Positions 43,303 to 54,826 of a stretch of DNA of 64,000 nt are shown here, piece after piece (within the stretch, counting starts at the first letter, position 1; every line of letters starts with the position of its first letter). The notes beneath the pieces were generated by a model. It did not search any database, was not told where the DNA came from, and saw only the letters and a list, made by a program, of their open reading frames with translations. This DNA is from Paraspadella gotoi. Its lineage: Eukaryota; Chaetognatha. Location: assembly GCA_051294375.1 (NCBI GenBank), contig CM119265.1:19868880-19932879 (forward strand), written 5' to 3'. The position numbers and the translations under genes are program-made.

Positions 43303-46300
43303 TCAGTCCGGCGGAAGAAGCTCGTGTAGCTTGAAAACCTCATACAAGAATGAACGAACGTCACCTCGCTGAAAGGGGGGGGGGAGGAGAGGCGATTAAA
43401 GTTAGTTTTATATGACTACTTTAAAATATCGTTTAAACAATTAATATAAAGCATTCAATCTTGATCTAATTTCAGGTAAAAATTAACATTCGTGAAAATT
43501 TATTTTATTATACTCTCAATTTAATTTCATCAATGCAAGTACGATAAATTATTAAGAAAATCACAAGACTGTACCTGATTTGCGATCTTTTCGAGAACGG
43601 GAATCAGTTTGAGCAGCTCTCGATCCGTGCGATCGTAGAACCAGCTTTCGATCGGGATGCCGTTTTGGAGCTGAATAAAACAATGTTAAAGTTCATTAAC
43701 TCAACCACAACAAATGAACGACGTGGATTTTAAACGAAACAAAAGTCTCACTCTCTTTTTACTCTGATTATTTAACCTGATAGCCAAAAGCCTGCGGCGA
43801 ATTGTCGATAATTATCGTCTTGGACAAATCTCGTCCCAAAATGTTCAAGTCTTTGATATAATTCCCCTGAACGCAGACGCAATGTTCTCGAAACAATCGG
43901 TGCCTAAAAAAAAAAAAAATTAAAAGATATAAAGAACGCCGTCGCAACATCACACTCATTACAAAGCCGTACCTGATGAGTCGTTTCTCTGGGTCCAAAA
44001 GGTTCAGCAACTTGTTAGCGTATACTTTCTTTGACGCTGTGAAGAGGATCACTTCGAACCTCTGGGCAACTCGTTCCAAAAATTCGCGGAAGAAGGGACG
44101 CAGGCGAACGTAGACCTGTGGAAAAAAAAGTTTAAAACAAAAGTTAAAATACCAGTCGAATAATTGTTATTTTTTAAATATGAGTTCATACTGACCTGGT
44201 AAGTGACATCCTGAAAGAGCACGGGGAAGACGAAGTTGGCGTCGTCGAGTTCGTTGAGGCTGCAGTGGACGAGCGTCTCGTCCAAATCGAGCACCAGCGT
44301 GAATTCTGGCGATGAACGCGTCTTCAAGGGCAGCGCCGGGTGACGCCGCCTCATCTCCTCTACAGAAGAAAAATATTGTAGTGTGGAAGTCCACGAAATA
44401 GAGAGTAGGGAGACATTTATCATGAAGGAGGTAAAACATTGGAGAGGTCATGTGGTCGTTGAGGGAAAAGAGAGAGATAGTCGAGGTAGCTCGGCCTCAG
44501 TAGATTGTTTACTGCTATTGTTTACTGTTTAGCAGAATTGTCGTGCTGTCTGCCCGCCTATATCCTCTTCATTACTTACAACAACAACAACGACGACTTA
44601 CCGGTGAGCGGCGGAAGATGTTTGATAAAAAAATAGGGGTCGAAAGGCTCTGCTTCCCACTGCTGCGTTTGCTGTTGTTGCTCTTGCTGCTGCGCTTGCT
44701 GGTGATGTTGAGCGATGGTTTGGTTTTGCACTGGTGTGGCACAGTGATATTGAGGTTGGTGAACATGTTGATTGGCATGATGATTATGATGGTGATGATG
44801 ATGATGGTGATGGTAAGAGACGACGTCCGTTGGCGGAGTCGCCGGGCACGAGGGATAGTATCTCTGCTCGGCATCAACGACTTGGTTGTCGGCGGCGGCG
44901 GCGGCGGCGGTGGGGGCGCCGGCGGTGGCGACCACGGGAACGGAAGAGCAAGCAGCGGCGAGAGCACAACAGCAGGCACAAGCGGCGGGCGGAGGAAAGG
45001 TGGGCGAAACGGAGACTACGGTGGGAGCGACGTTGTCACGGCAGCAGGCGGGCAGCGCAGTATCGACGACCTCGTCCTCGTCGCAGCGATAGGAGGCGAC
45101 GGAAGAAAATCTGACCGTCGACGGCGTCGCCGACGCAATAGGATTGTCCTTTAGGGGTAGAAAGGAAATTAACTGGCGGTGTTCAACCAAACATTAAATG
45201 GAGCCATAAATATGGGCCGAATCACGGAATTAAACAAGCCAAAGATCAAGACGCCATTTTTCAAATTTACCTGAGAATGCATCTGAATCATTCTGTTTTC
45301 GCGCGAAGAAGAAGTAGCACCGGAGGTGGCGGCGAAGACAACGCCCGTGGCGTTCTCATCGTCTTCCACGTCCACGACGTCGATGACGACTGAGGGTGGC
45401 GCGGCGATGGCGGCGTCGCAGTCGGCGACGGCCTCGTCGATGTCGAACGAGTCGGCAACGAGGGATAGCGAGGCGTCGTCGTCGTCGGTCGGGGAAGAGT
45501 CGGATGAGGGCGAAGTGGATGGGACCTCGTGGTCCACGAACGTCTCGAACGCGTCGTCGAGGACGTCCAGTTCTAAAGAAGAAAGAAAAAAATAAAAAAA
45601 TAACTTTTATAAACATCGACCACATCCACACCCTGGACGAACCTGGAGCGTCGACGTCCTCTTCGATCGAGGCGCCGCTTTCGTCGCAGGCGGACTCTCC
45701 GCCGGAAGCCGTCACTTCACGTTCATCGGTGTCGCCGCGGTCGTTGTTGTTCGTTTCTGCAATGATGAATGAAGAAAAAAAAGTATTGATCAACGTCTCC
45801 TGAAAAATAAGAAACCACCGTCACCGTCACTCGTAACCCACCAGGTTGACCGCTGATCGACTGATAGATCTGATAAACCGGGGAGAAGAGCGTCCCGAGC
45901 AACGAAGATTTCCTCGTACGCCCACGTCTCTTCGTTTCCGGCGCTTTCGTCACGGACGCTTCGATTGAAGAAGCAGGCGGAGCGGCCGCGGAACTCCGAC
46001 GACCGCGGCGAGGCCGCTTCGGCGACGGCGGCGGCCCGGCGGTGCGAGTTGGAGGCAGCGCCCGAAGCGGCGGGTAGGGAGTCTCCTCGGAGAGGACGTC
46101 CAGCTTAGATTTTTTAGTCAGGGGTTCGAGAGAATCCTGGATAAGAGAGAAGGAATTGGAAATTTTCGATCATCGTCGTCGACGAAATGATCCGTCTCTT
46201 CGAAGATCCTCCATCGATGCTTTACCCGTTTCTCCTCCTTCCACATTCCGACGGCCAAACGTCGAAGAGACTTGAGAATTCCGGACCCCGTGATTGGCAT

Positions 46301-46904
46301 TTCTTTCGCCAGGATCGAAGCCTTAGCGTCTGCCGAAACCAAAAAAGTTACGTGACGTTACGGTACGGTCTCGTTTTAGAGGCTACACCGCTACAGACTT
46401 GGTACAGATATTTCGTTATTAAATAATTAAAAGCCGGTGCCTTCCTAAAATCTATTTTTATCCTTTTCTCCTTTCCATCCACGCCCACCCTTCTCCGTCC
46501 TTACCGATGTCCCCGACTCGGGCGGCGAACTTGCTCCGCCGCCTTTCCACCACGAACTCGTTTCTCTCCGCCGCCAAATTCCGGTTCCTCAACACCCTGG
46601 CCCCGCGCGGACGAGCCCCCCGTCCCACGCAGCCTTTGGAAACGGGCGAACCGCGGGGCGCGACGGAAACCCCGGAGGCGGCGGCCCCGCTGCGAAGATT
46701 CCGCGGGCAGGGCAGACCCTCGGCCAAATAAGCCACGTTAAGGGACTTCTCGTAAGGGACGTAGCGGGGAGAAGTAACGGTTGACGTAGTCGTCGTCGTC
46801 CCTTTGCCTTGAAGCATCCTTCGCTTGGAGACTTGACGGTTACGCCGCTTACTCGGCAGCGGAGCCCCGTCCTCCGAGGACGCGTAACGTTGGCGCAATT
46901 GCAT
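43303..46904 (-). CDS. CTDSPL2: CTDSPL2-like HAD-family phosphatase
   Basis: Eleven exons on the minus strand join in phase to 785 residues: 46904-46505, 46329-46226, 46136-45842, 45756-45643, 45572-45271, 45148-44602, 44359-44196, 44115-43973, 43903-43777, 43670-43575 and 43368-43303. The N-terminus MQLRQRYAS recalls MRLRTRK of vertebrate CTDSPL2. The conserved [11 protein letters not shown] motif lies in exon 3, and [14 protein letters not shown] precedes the catalytic domain. The FCP/SCP domain shows the nucleophile motif [12 protein letters not shown] (Asp612, Asp614) and later IIIDNSP, and ends with HELLPPD. The family dephosphorylates serine in proteins such as SMADs and the RNA polymerase II CTD. 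The protein is far longer than the human 466 residues because the linker carries acidic, poly-Ala, poly-His and poly-Gln tracts, mostly in exons 5 and 6. Confidence 0.92.
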
Positions 46905-48119
46905 TTCGGTTTTATTGAAATATATTATTGAAATATATTATTTTCGGAAGTGGAATGGCTTTTCGCCTGCGTTCACATGGTTTTCAACCTTTTAAAAATG
47001 AGGGGGAGAGAAATGTCTTTGGTAATAAAAGTGATTGGGGAAAAAACTTTAGAAAAATTACTAATTAAATTGCTACAACTCAATTAATTACACTGGTTTT
47101 CGTTTAAATATGAAAATTTTAAATTGTGTTTGAGAGTTGAAGTGGCGATTTAGAATTAAGATCGACGAAAAATCATAACTGAAATATTTGAATTCCGGCT
47201 TGCTGAGGCAAGTTCGAAATGGCCTGAACCTGACAGCACTTCAGAATCAAATGATGTAATCTGATGTAACATGGGTTGGGTGATATATCTTTTTATAATA
47301 CAACCAAAGCGGCTCGGTTTATGGTAAAACATTAGCAAAACTCAACGTGAAGCACTTTTTAATATCAACGGTTTAAGCTTTTTTAAAGCATAAAGCATAT
47401 ATCTAAGAAGCCTTGAAGTTTAACCTGAAATTTGATTTTAACATTATCTTTGAATGTTTTTTTTTAACCTAAGCGAATAACTAAATAGAGATACTAGGTA
47501 ATCTTTATCTCATAGCGACATACAAATATAGCAATGAGCGTAAAATCGTTTGGTTTTTGACAATACCAAAAATCGAATATATTTTCGTTTCTTTTTAAGA
47601 GATAAAGAACTACCTGTGGATTATTTGTCCGTGTAAATGTTTGCTACGTCATCTTGACTACTTTGAATACAGAATTTTTGGTTTACTTCGCCGGAAAAAG
47701 CTGTTATTTACGTATTTTTCGTAAATTCAAATCTGGATGTTTTCGTTGATTTGGCGCGACGGGGAGGAAGAAAGTCCCGGATGTGATAGAAAGCAGAGGG
47801 CGATGCTCGCCAGAGGGACTCGAGTGTAGCTTCAGAAAACAAATGATTTAAGCATTACCCAATTAAGATTACTAAGAATACTAAGAATAGCTAAAAACCA
47901 AGGTAAAATAAGGTAAAATAAGTTTTTAAATTGCGTTGAATTAATTTTGTTTTATTTAACTTATAGCATCTGACTTGAAATTTCCATAAAAACATTTCAC
48001 ATTTAACTTTGAACACGTAAAATTGATCGGAAACTTAATAGTAATAACATTATATGATATAATTATTATTGATAAATAAAAAAGCATGAAATTAACGGAA
48101 CATTCTATTGTGATTTTCT

Positions 48120-48245
48120 TAACTTTCCTCCGATCATATTCGTACGTACGCGCATGCTAATGAAAAACTCCACGACCCAGGAAACAACAATTGGTCGTGA
48201 TCCAATCAGAGCAATGGGAGCGTCGAGGCAATAAAAGCGATAGAA
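48120..48245. promoter_or_regulatory. Possible promoter between divergent genes
   Basis: This CG-containing patch stands out in AT-rich DNA. It has an inverted and a direct CCAAT-type box (acaattggtcg, gatccaatcagag) and caataaaagcg. It lies between the divergent CTDSPL2-like and CERS1-like genes, so it could serve either. There is no direct evidence of use. Confidence 0.3.
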
Positions 48246-48413
48246 AAAAAAATTAATGTTTGTCCGGCGGTTCTGACCAAACAAGCTGATGTCATCGGTG
48301 AGGAGGCCTTATTTGAGATCAGTACTCAACTTGATTCGGTCCCAACCCTCTACCTCACTCACTGGCCCAAACCTCTAAAAACTACATAGCAGATCAAGCG
48401 TCAAAAAATTAGC

Positions 48414-48460
<47 letters not shown>

Positions 48461-48674
48461 GATTTCGTGTCCTCTGCGAGAGAGAGAGAAGAGGAAGAGG
48501 AGAGCCGAGTGTCGGAGCTGGAATGAGACAGAATGAGACTGCATTCGATGCCTCCGAAAAAAACATTTTTCCCTACGATTCGCAAATCGTGTGATCGATC
48601 GATGGCGCAAGCAACTTTTCCGGAGTGTCATCGATTCTACCCTCAACATTAACTTACCTATTTTTTTAGTTTGG

Positions 48675-48733
<59 letters not shown>

Positions 48734-49277
48734 GGTCGACGTGTTTAGAATAGGGACATGAGGTAAAACTCCCTCCGAATCGAAAAACCGGTCGATGTCC
48801 TTACAGATTTATTTTAATGCGACCAATGAACCATGAAGTCGAACGGTTGTTTTCATTTTGTCTTCATTTTTTGTATAAATTTTATATAAAGTTGTATTAA
48901 AAAAGACAAATGACTCTCTCGAAAGTTCTGGTTTGGTTCTCATTTGTTTTTAAGTAGATATATTCACTTATTTGTGATCTCTCACGGCATCGCCTTTTAT
49001 TGACGTAACGGGTTTTTCATTGTGCACAAGTCTGCATCCAGTCATTATCCATATTTCCATTGATTACATCTTTCTAATATAGCGGTTTCTAATATATTTG
49101 AGGTCATCGAAACATATACATTATACAATTTAAGAGTTCATCCTACGCTTCTGTATGGCATATTTTTTTTTAATTTTAAATTTTGTTTTACTTTTTTTTA
49201 AAAATTACCAGGCGTCAGTTGAATTTCACCGACCTTTTTTATCGGGATTAAAAGTTAATTAAATAGTAGTGACTAAC

Positions 49278-49346
49278 CTCATCAGCTGGAGTGTTATTGA
49301 TCTTATCTGTGCCCATCGTTATCTCCGTTTAAGTCGTCATTTCGTT
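49278..49346 (-). CDS. Candidate 5' exon, MGTDKINNTPADE
   Basis: On the minus strand, an acceptor-like tttctttcag precedes 30 nt of leader, an ATG at 49316 and 13 codons ending at GAG|gttagt. The downstream partner exon was not found. The CTDSPL2-like start exon has stops in all frames upstream, so this is not a simple extension of that protein. Confidence 0.25.
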
Positions 49347-50237
49347 CTGAAAGAAAAATTACTCGATAACTATTCCTTAGATTTCAAAATACTGAAAATT
49401 TCCTTCTTTTTTGGCTCGTCACAGTGGGCAATTTAACTCCCGAGAGCAAAAGTTCATTGGCTCAAATACTAATTAAACTTAATAAAGATTCCTTAGCTTC
49501 GTTCCTTCGTCGCACTAATTCGGGGCGATGATCGTAGCCCGGAGAAATAATTTCGCACAAAGTCTAAGACTAAGATAGGATTCTAACAAAAATTCCAATT
49601 TTATCCAAAATGAAAGAAATCTTGTTCGACGAAATATTTTCACTGAACAGAAGAAAAAAAATTCCACCCATGTTTTTGCAATTAGTAGGAAAAAAATTTT
49701 CTTCATAACTAATGACCTTAATCGATAACGATTTCAATTTTCCAATATAATAGAAAAACTAGTAATACTGAAGTATGGTCAGTTACAAATATTTATGAAG
49801 AAAGAATATTAAAAGTGTTTTATCCAATTAAAATGGTTATTGCCTAGACCGCTCCGATTTGGTTTCTTCTTGGCTCGATAAGGAAGAGGGTTTGGCCCAA
49901 TTGTGGTCTGATGACGTGTGCCGACCGCCGAGTTTACTCACCAAGGGCTTTGTCCGTACAGGGCCAAAACAGGTTTTTTTACGTTTTTTTCTCATTTTTT
50001 TTTTCCTAAAATTTTTTCATTAATTTTTATGAAACAAATCAGTAATCTCGCCGTTTCAAAATATACGTTTTGAATGAAGTTTGGTTGTGAAACTTGCTTT
50101 AATGCATGAAAACCTAAAAAAAACTGAAAAAAAAAGACCAAACAAAACGCTTCAAATCAATCACGAAAATACAATAATCCACGAGTTAAAAAAATAATAA
50201 ACGGAAAAAAAAAGTCGAAAAATAAACTGCCGTCACC

Positions 50238-53200
50238 ATGTCACTCGGCGGCTCGATGGTCTCGTGGATGAACGCGACGGCGCGGCAACATTTCCACATC
50301 TACACATCGATGTACTCCAACATGATGGAGCTCTACTCGAGTCGCGGGCTGGACCTGCAGGCCTTCGAGAAGCTGGAATTGCCCGACGCCGGCGTCGTGG
50401 GTTACGTCCTCGCCGGAGCCGTTGTCTGGACCCTCGCCAGATACCTCGTGGAGATTTCGATCCTCAAGGTGAGTCGAAGATCCCAGGTTGGGGTGTAGTA
50501 GCAAAGGGTTGCTTGAAATGCTGGGAGAAATGTGTGTGATTTATGATCATTGAATGTAAAGGGAAGTTATGGGACCTTAAAAATGAGCAATGGTGTAAAA
50601 ACTATAAAAATTATGTCAGAACCCGAAGTGAACCTTTAAGCTATATTGTTTATTTTCTATCGAGGTTAGCTTTTTGTCTTTTCTAATAAAAATGCAAAAA
50701 CTATTAATAATAATCCACTTCAGTAAATTATTCTAGTACAAAATCCGTAAAATATCTTTAATTCACTCATAGAAATATGTATCCTACAACTGTAAATTGT
50801 GATTTGACATTACTATCAATCAATCAATCAATCAATCATATTCGATCTTTAACATTTCTTCGTAATTACCGTACAATAAAAGGGCAATTAAGCTTGTTTC
50901 TGTGACCTATTCTCTATCTTTTTTCGATAAAAACAAATGGTAATAAATCCAAATTCATCTTTAATTATTATTTTTTTCTTTTATCAATAATTAATCGAAA
51001 TCATAAAGCTCTTGACGAATCGCTCTCCAGCGTTTGTATCGAGAGGAGCTTTTTTAAAGAAATTATTTAATCTTTATTGACGTCACGCCATCGTGACGTC
51101 GCCGTTGACTTCTTCGACTTCTATCGATATTTTCTCGAGAGCGTCCGATTCCCGACTTGCTTCACTCCCCCCGTAACTTGTTCCCAGTCCCCCTTTTCTA
51201 TTAAAAATTCTCATTTCATCATCCAATCTCCAACCTGCATCTTTAGATGGCGTTCGATATAAATCAATAATACAATTTCATGCATGATAAAATATTTGCT
51301 TTAATTGAGTAAGTAATAAGTTGTATGAACTGGCTTTCTTTGGTATCGTCAGCTTCGAAAGCGATCCATTAATTAAAGCCCAATGCTTTTTCGTGTGGTT
51401 AATCTGGCTGTACCTTAAATGCGGCTATGCATACTCCGCTTTATTAACTTTAAGTTGTTTATTTTAACAGCGATAAATAAACCAGTTTTTTTTTTAAATA
51501 TCAAAACTCCTTAAAATTAAAAACTAATTTCTATTCTTTTATGCCGTACTTGAAACAAAGCATTTCATAGTTTTAACCTGAGAGAGAAAACAAAGTTTTA
51601 TTTTTCAAACGGACATGTTTCGACTCTTTCCCCCCCCTCCCGAGTCTTCTTCAGCGCAATGCCAAACATTATGAGAGAGAGAGAAAGCATCCAACAAAGA
51701 ATTGAGTTGAAGGATAGTGAGGGATAGTGTTGAGGGTGAGGACAGCTGAAGGTAAGGACAGGAGAGACAGAGAGAGAGTGAAAAGAAAGGAAGTAAGGTC
51801 ATTTGAGAATAAGTAGGGATCAATTTTAAAACGCAACGAAAGTCTTTTCACTTTAGTTTTGACTTAACAAGTTTGAGCAAACAATGCCGGATCTGCCCAC
51901 TATCATTTGCGGTGAGCAGCTGATCAGATAATTAATTAATTAATTAATTAATTAATATTAATTTTTTTTATTTGTGTCAAAATCGTTTTCCACATTGTCT
52001 CGCCTCTCAATCACAAAACAACAATCTCGATCACAAAATTAATTAATTAATTACAATTAATTAATAATTAATTAATTACTTAATTATTAATAATTAATTA
52101 ATGCAGCTTGAATTTACATTTAATATAAAAATATTTGAGATTAAAGACGAAGTCTTATTACATCAACGATTTTATTTTAATGGTACAGACAAGTTTCGGC
52201 TTTCATTAAAGCCTTCAACGGTGCTTTGGCTTGAATGTACCATTAAAATAAAATCGTTGATGTAATAAGACTTCGTCTTTAATCTCAAATAACTCAAACA
52301 CAACGAAAGAAAGTTTAATCACAATATAAAAATAAAAAAGCATAATCAAATAGTGAAACAGATTGTTTGTTTTTTCCATTTTAACTCATTTCTACTTAGA
52401 CGATTCCATCGAAACTTTATTTCCTGCTCAATCACACACTTTCTTACCCACATACAAAAATTGAATTCAATCGCCCAATTCTCACATGGATAATTTGCGT
52501 TAAAATAGTGAAATATATTTTTTTGTTTTTTTCCATTTTAACTTATTTCCACTCAGACGATTCCATCCTCAATCACACAGTTTCCTAACCACACACAAAA
52601 TTTAATTCCAATCCATCCATCAAATTACGAGTAATTGGTGTTTTTTGCTAAGGTGGGACACAGACAGACAGACGGACGGACATAATTTTTTTGGCATAAT
52701 TTATCATAATTTGATGTGCTGACATGATATAGGTAAATGCCCGACAAGATTGGGGGGGCGGACCGACGGACCAACAAAGTGAATTATAGAGCCGGAATCT
52801 GCTGTAAGCACTAAGCAGATCCGGCTAAATATAGGACGTAAAATTTTAATAAAAATACGTTTGGGGCAGCTTTAAACACTGCATGTGTCTAAAATTTGAC
52901 ATCATTAGACCAAATTGTCTAGCGGCTCGCAGGTTAGGAAAGTGAAGTTATTTTTATTGTTTTCACAGCCTTTTGCTTTGAGAGTTGGACTCACTGCGAT
53001 GAACGCCATGAAATTCCCAGAGTCGGTGTGGAAATTAGTCGTACACACCCGACTCTGGATTTACACGGTTAATCTCCTTATTTACCCTGGAGTCTACCCG
53101 TACTTTCACGAGCCAGAGTCCGTTTGGAAAGGTAAGTCACAAGTGACGGTATTTTGGGTCTTTGGTCATTTGACCTCAGTCTAACTAAATTCTTTTCTCA

Positions 53201-54826
53201 TTTATTTTGTTTCACATTTCAATCGAGCCACTGAAGATGACATAGAAACTAAGTCCATATGTCTTATCTCTGTATTTCTCCGTTAATATAATTTTTGTAA
53301 TTTTTGTAATTTTTTATAATTTTACTTCATAAAAATTATAGTAACGTCTTTTTCTCTCTTTCTCCCCCAATGACATCCTCGTCCACGTCCAGACTGGCGG
53401 CTGGGAATGGAGGTCCCGGCCGACATAAAGTGGGTCTATTTCCTTGTGACGAGTTTCTACACGCACTCAGCCTACGCTTCCATATTCATGGATCACAAAC
53501 GAAAGGACACGCTCGCGATGGTCATCCACCACATCGTCACACTGTCGCTCCTCGTCCTCTCGTATTGTACCAGGTAAATGCTCGTTCCGGGCCCTTAGTT
53601 CCAGGCTGGGCCGATTTTCGCCCGTTTAATTTTAACGAAGGTAACTCTTTCTCTAGTTATTTTCGGTTGGGTCTCTTGGTCTTAATCCTCATGGACATCA
53701 CCGACATCGAACTTGAGGTGGCGAAAACCTGCGTTTATTTTCGCGATCGTCAAGGAGCCTCCAAAATGTTCACCAACGTCTGTGAAATTCTTGCCAATCT
53801 GGCGTTCATTGCCTTTTCCATTTCGTGGTAAGGAGATTAGGTCGATGTTATAAAGTATGAACATTTTATCATGTTTATCAATCTTTTTCATAGGGTTATT
53901 TTCCGTTTACATTATTACCCCACGAAAGTTTTGTATGCTACAGGTATGCATAATAGTGCCTTTGATGTGTAAAAACTATGAAATAACACAAAACTTTTTT
54001 AATTATTATGATTGCAGCCATCGTTCCATTCAACATAATGTCTCAAACTGGACAGTATTTTCCCTTTGGGAATCTCTTCAACATATTATTAGGCATTCTT
54101 TTCTTTATGAACATTTGGTGGTTCTATGTGAGTACATCTTTGAATAATTTCTAAACAAAACCGCCTTAATTGATTAATTTGAAAGACTAAGTCTTGAAAT
54201 ATAATTTTCTTCTTTTTTGTTTTCAGTTTTATCAGCAGATTTTATTAAATCCATCGAATAGACGAGACAATAAAATTATGAAAGTAATTTTTTTTGTTAT
54301 AGTTTATCATCGACTTTTTGGTATCAATCGCTTGCGGAAAGCTGGATCGTCTGGAAGATATCAGAGAGTTCGAGGTCAAAGATTCATCCAAAGATGATCT
54401 CAAGTGTTCGTCGACCATCAAGAGTCAAGGCAAGTCATTGGTTTCAGAATTACGTATTTTAATTGTAAGCTAATTTATGAACAGATTGAGGAGACAGTAA
54501 TTATTGTTATGTTAGTGACAGAACCGTTCAATATAGGCAGTCCCTGAGCTTCGGATCAGGCTGTAACACCGTGTTACAGGCGGGTTAAGCGACCACAATG
54601 AGGCGAATGACTTGCCTCCGACACCAATGGCCGCTGATGAACGGTTGGTGGATTTTAGTCCACCATAAGATGTTTTATTGCTAACTTTGCATTTTAGTAG
54701 TTTATTAATAAAACATTTATTTCACAATGCCTATTAATTTCAGTAAATGGACCTGTTGCCAACGGCGTATCTTCAAATGCCAAAAATTCGTCGGCAGTGA
54801 ACGGAATTCACAAAAAACAACTATGA
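50238..54826 (+). CDS. CERS1: Ceramide synthase, CERS1-like (TLC domain)
   Basis: Eight exons (50238-50468, 52969-53131, 53393-53573, 53657-53827, 53894-53943, 54018-54127, 54303-54429 and 54744-54826) join in phase to 371 residues. The start ATG has context gtcaccATGTC. Family landmarks are KFPESVWK (the KMPESAWK of CERS1), the Lag1 motif with the His pair at 177-178 (MVIHHIVTL), and LVLILMDITDIELEVAK near 200. The enzyme N-acylates sphingoid bases with acyl-CoA in the endoplasmic reticulum membrane. No homeobox-like domain is present, which is the CERS1 layout rather than CERS2-6. Several hydrophobic segments span the TLC domain and the tail is Ser/Asn-rich. Oddities: Met204 stands where the family usually has His (HDxSD), and intron 7 begins with GC (caag|gcaagt). 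Intron 7 contains a SINE and intron 1 a perfect inverted repeat. Candidate AATAAA at 56335 is rather distant. Confidence 0.92.
51605..51660 (-). repeat. GAAAC-stem motif, copy 1
   Basis: On the minus strand it reads GCGCTGAAGAAGACTC, a loop, then GAGTCGAAACATGTC. A very similar block occurs near 61210-61250, so this looks like the end of an old retroelement. See the finding on hammerhead-like cores. Confidence 0.5.
52133..52290. repeat. Perfect 55-bp inverted repeat with 48-bp spacer
   Basis: Left arm 52133-52187 and right arm 52236-52290 are exact reverse complements (ends atttgagattaaag and ctttaatctcaaat). The spacer carries its own small stem, ggcttt...aaagcc, next to a GAAAC-type sequence on the minus strand. 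It sits in intron 1 of the ceramide synthase gene. Confidence 0.95.
54490..54667 (-). mobile_element. tRNA-derived SINE, copy A (internally deleted)
   Basis: It shares both ends with copies B and C: gagacagtaattattgttat on the left and ttggtggattttagtccacc on the right. About 70 bp containing the B box is missing. It lies in intron 7 of the ceramide synthase gene. Confidence 0.8.

Larger units (their letters stand above)
46905..50237. other. Head-to-head intergenic region between phosphatase and ceramide synthase genes
   Basis: It contains (CT)n at 48418-48456 and (GA)n at 48678-48731. A promoter-like patch at about 48125-48240 has CCAAT (gatccaatcagag), cgtacgtacgcgcatg and an ATAAAA element. 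A minus-strand candidate exon lies at 49346-49278. The rest is AT-rich with no clear coding. Confidence 0.5.
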
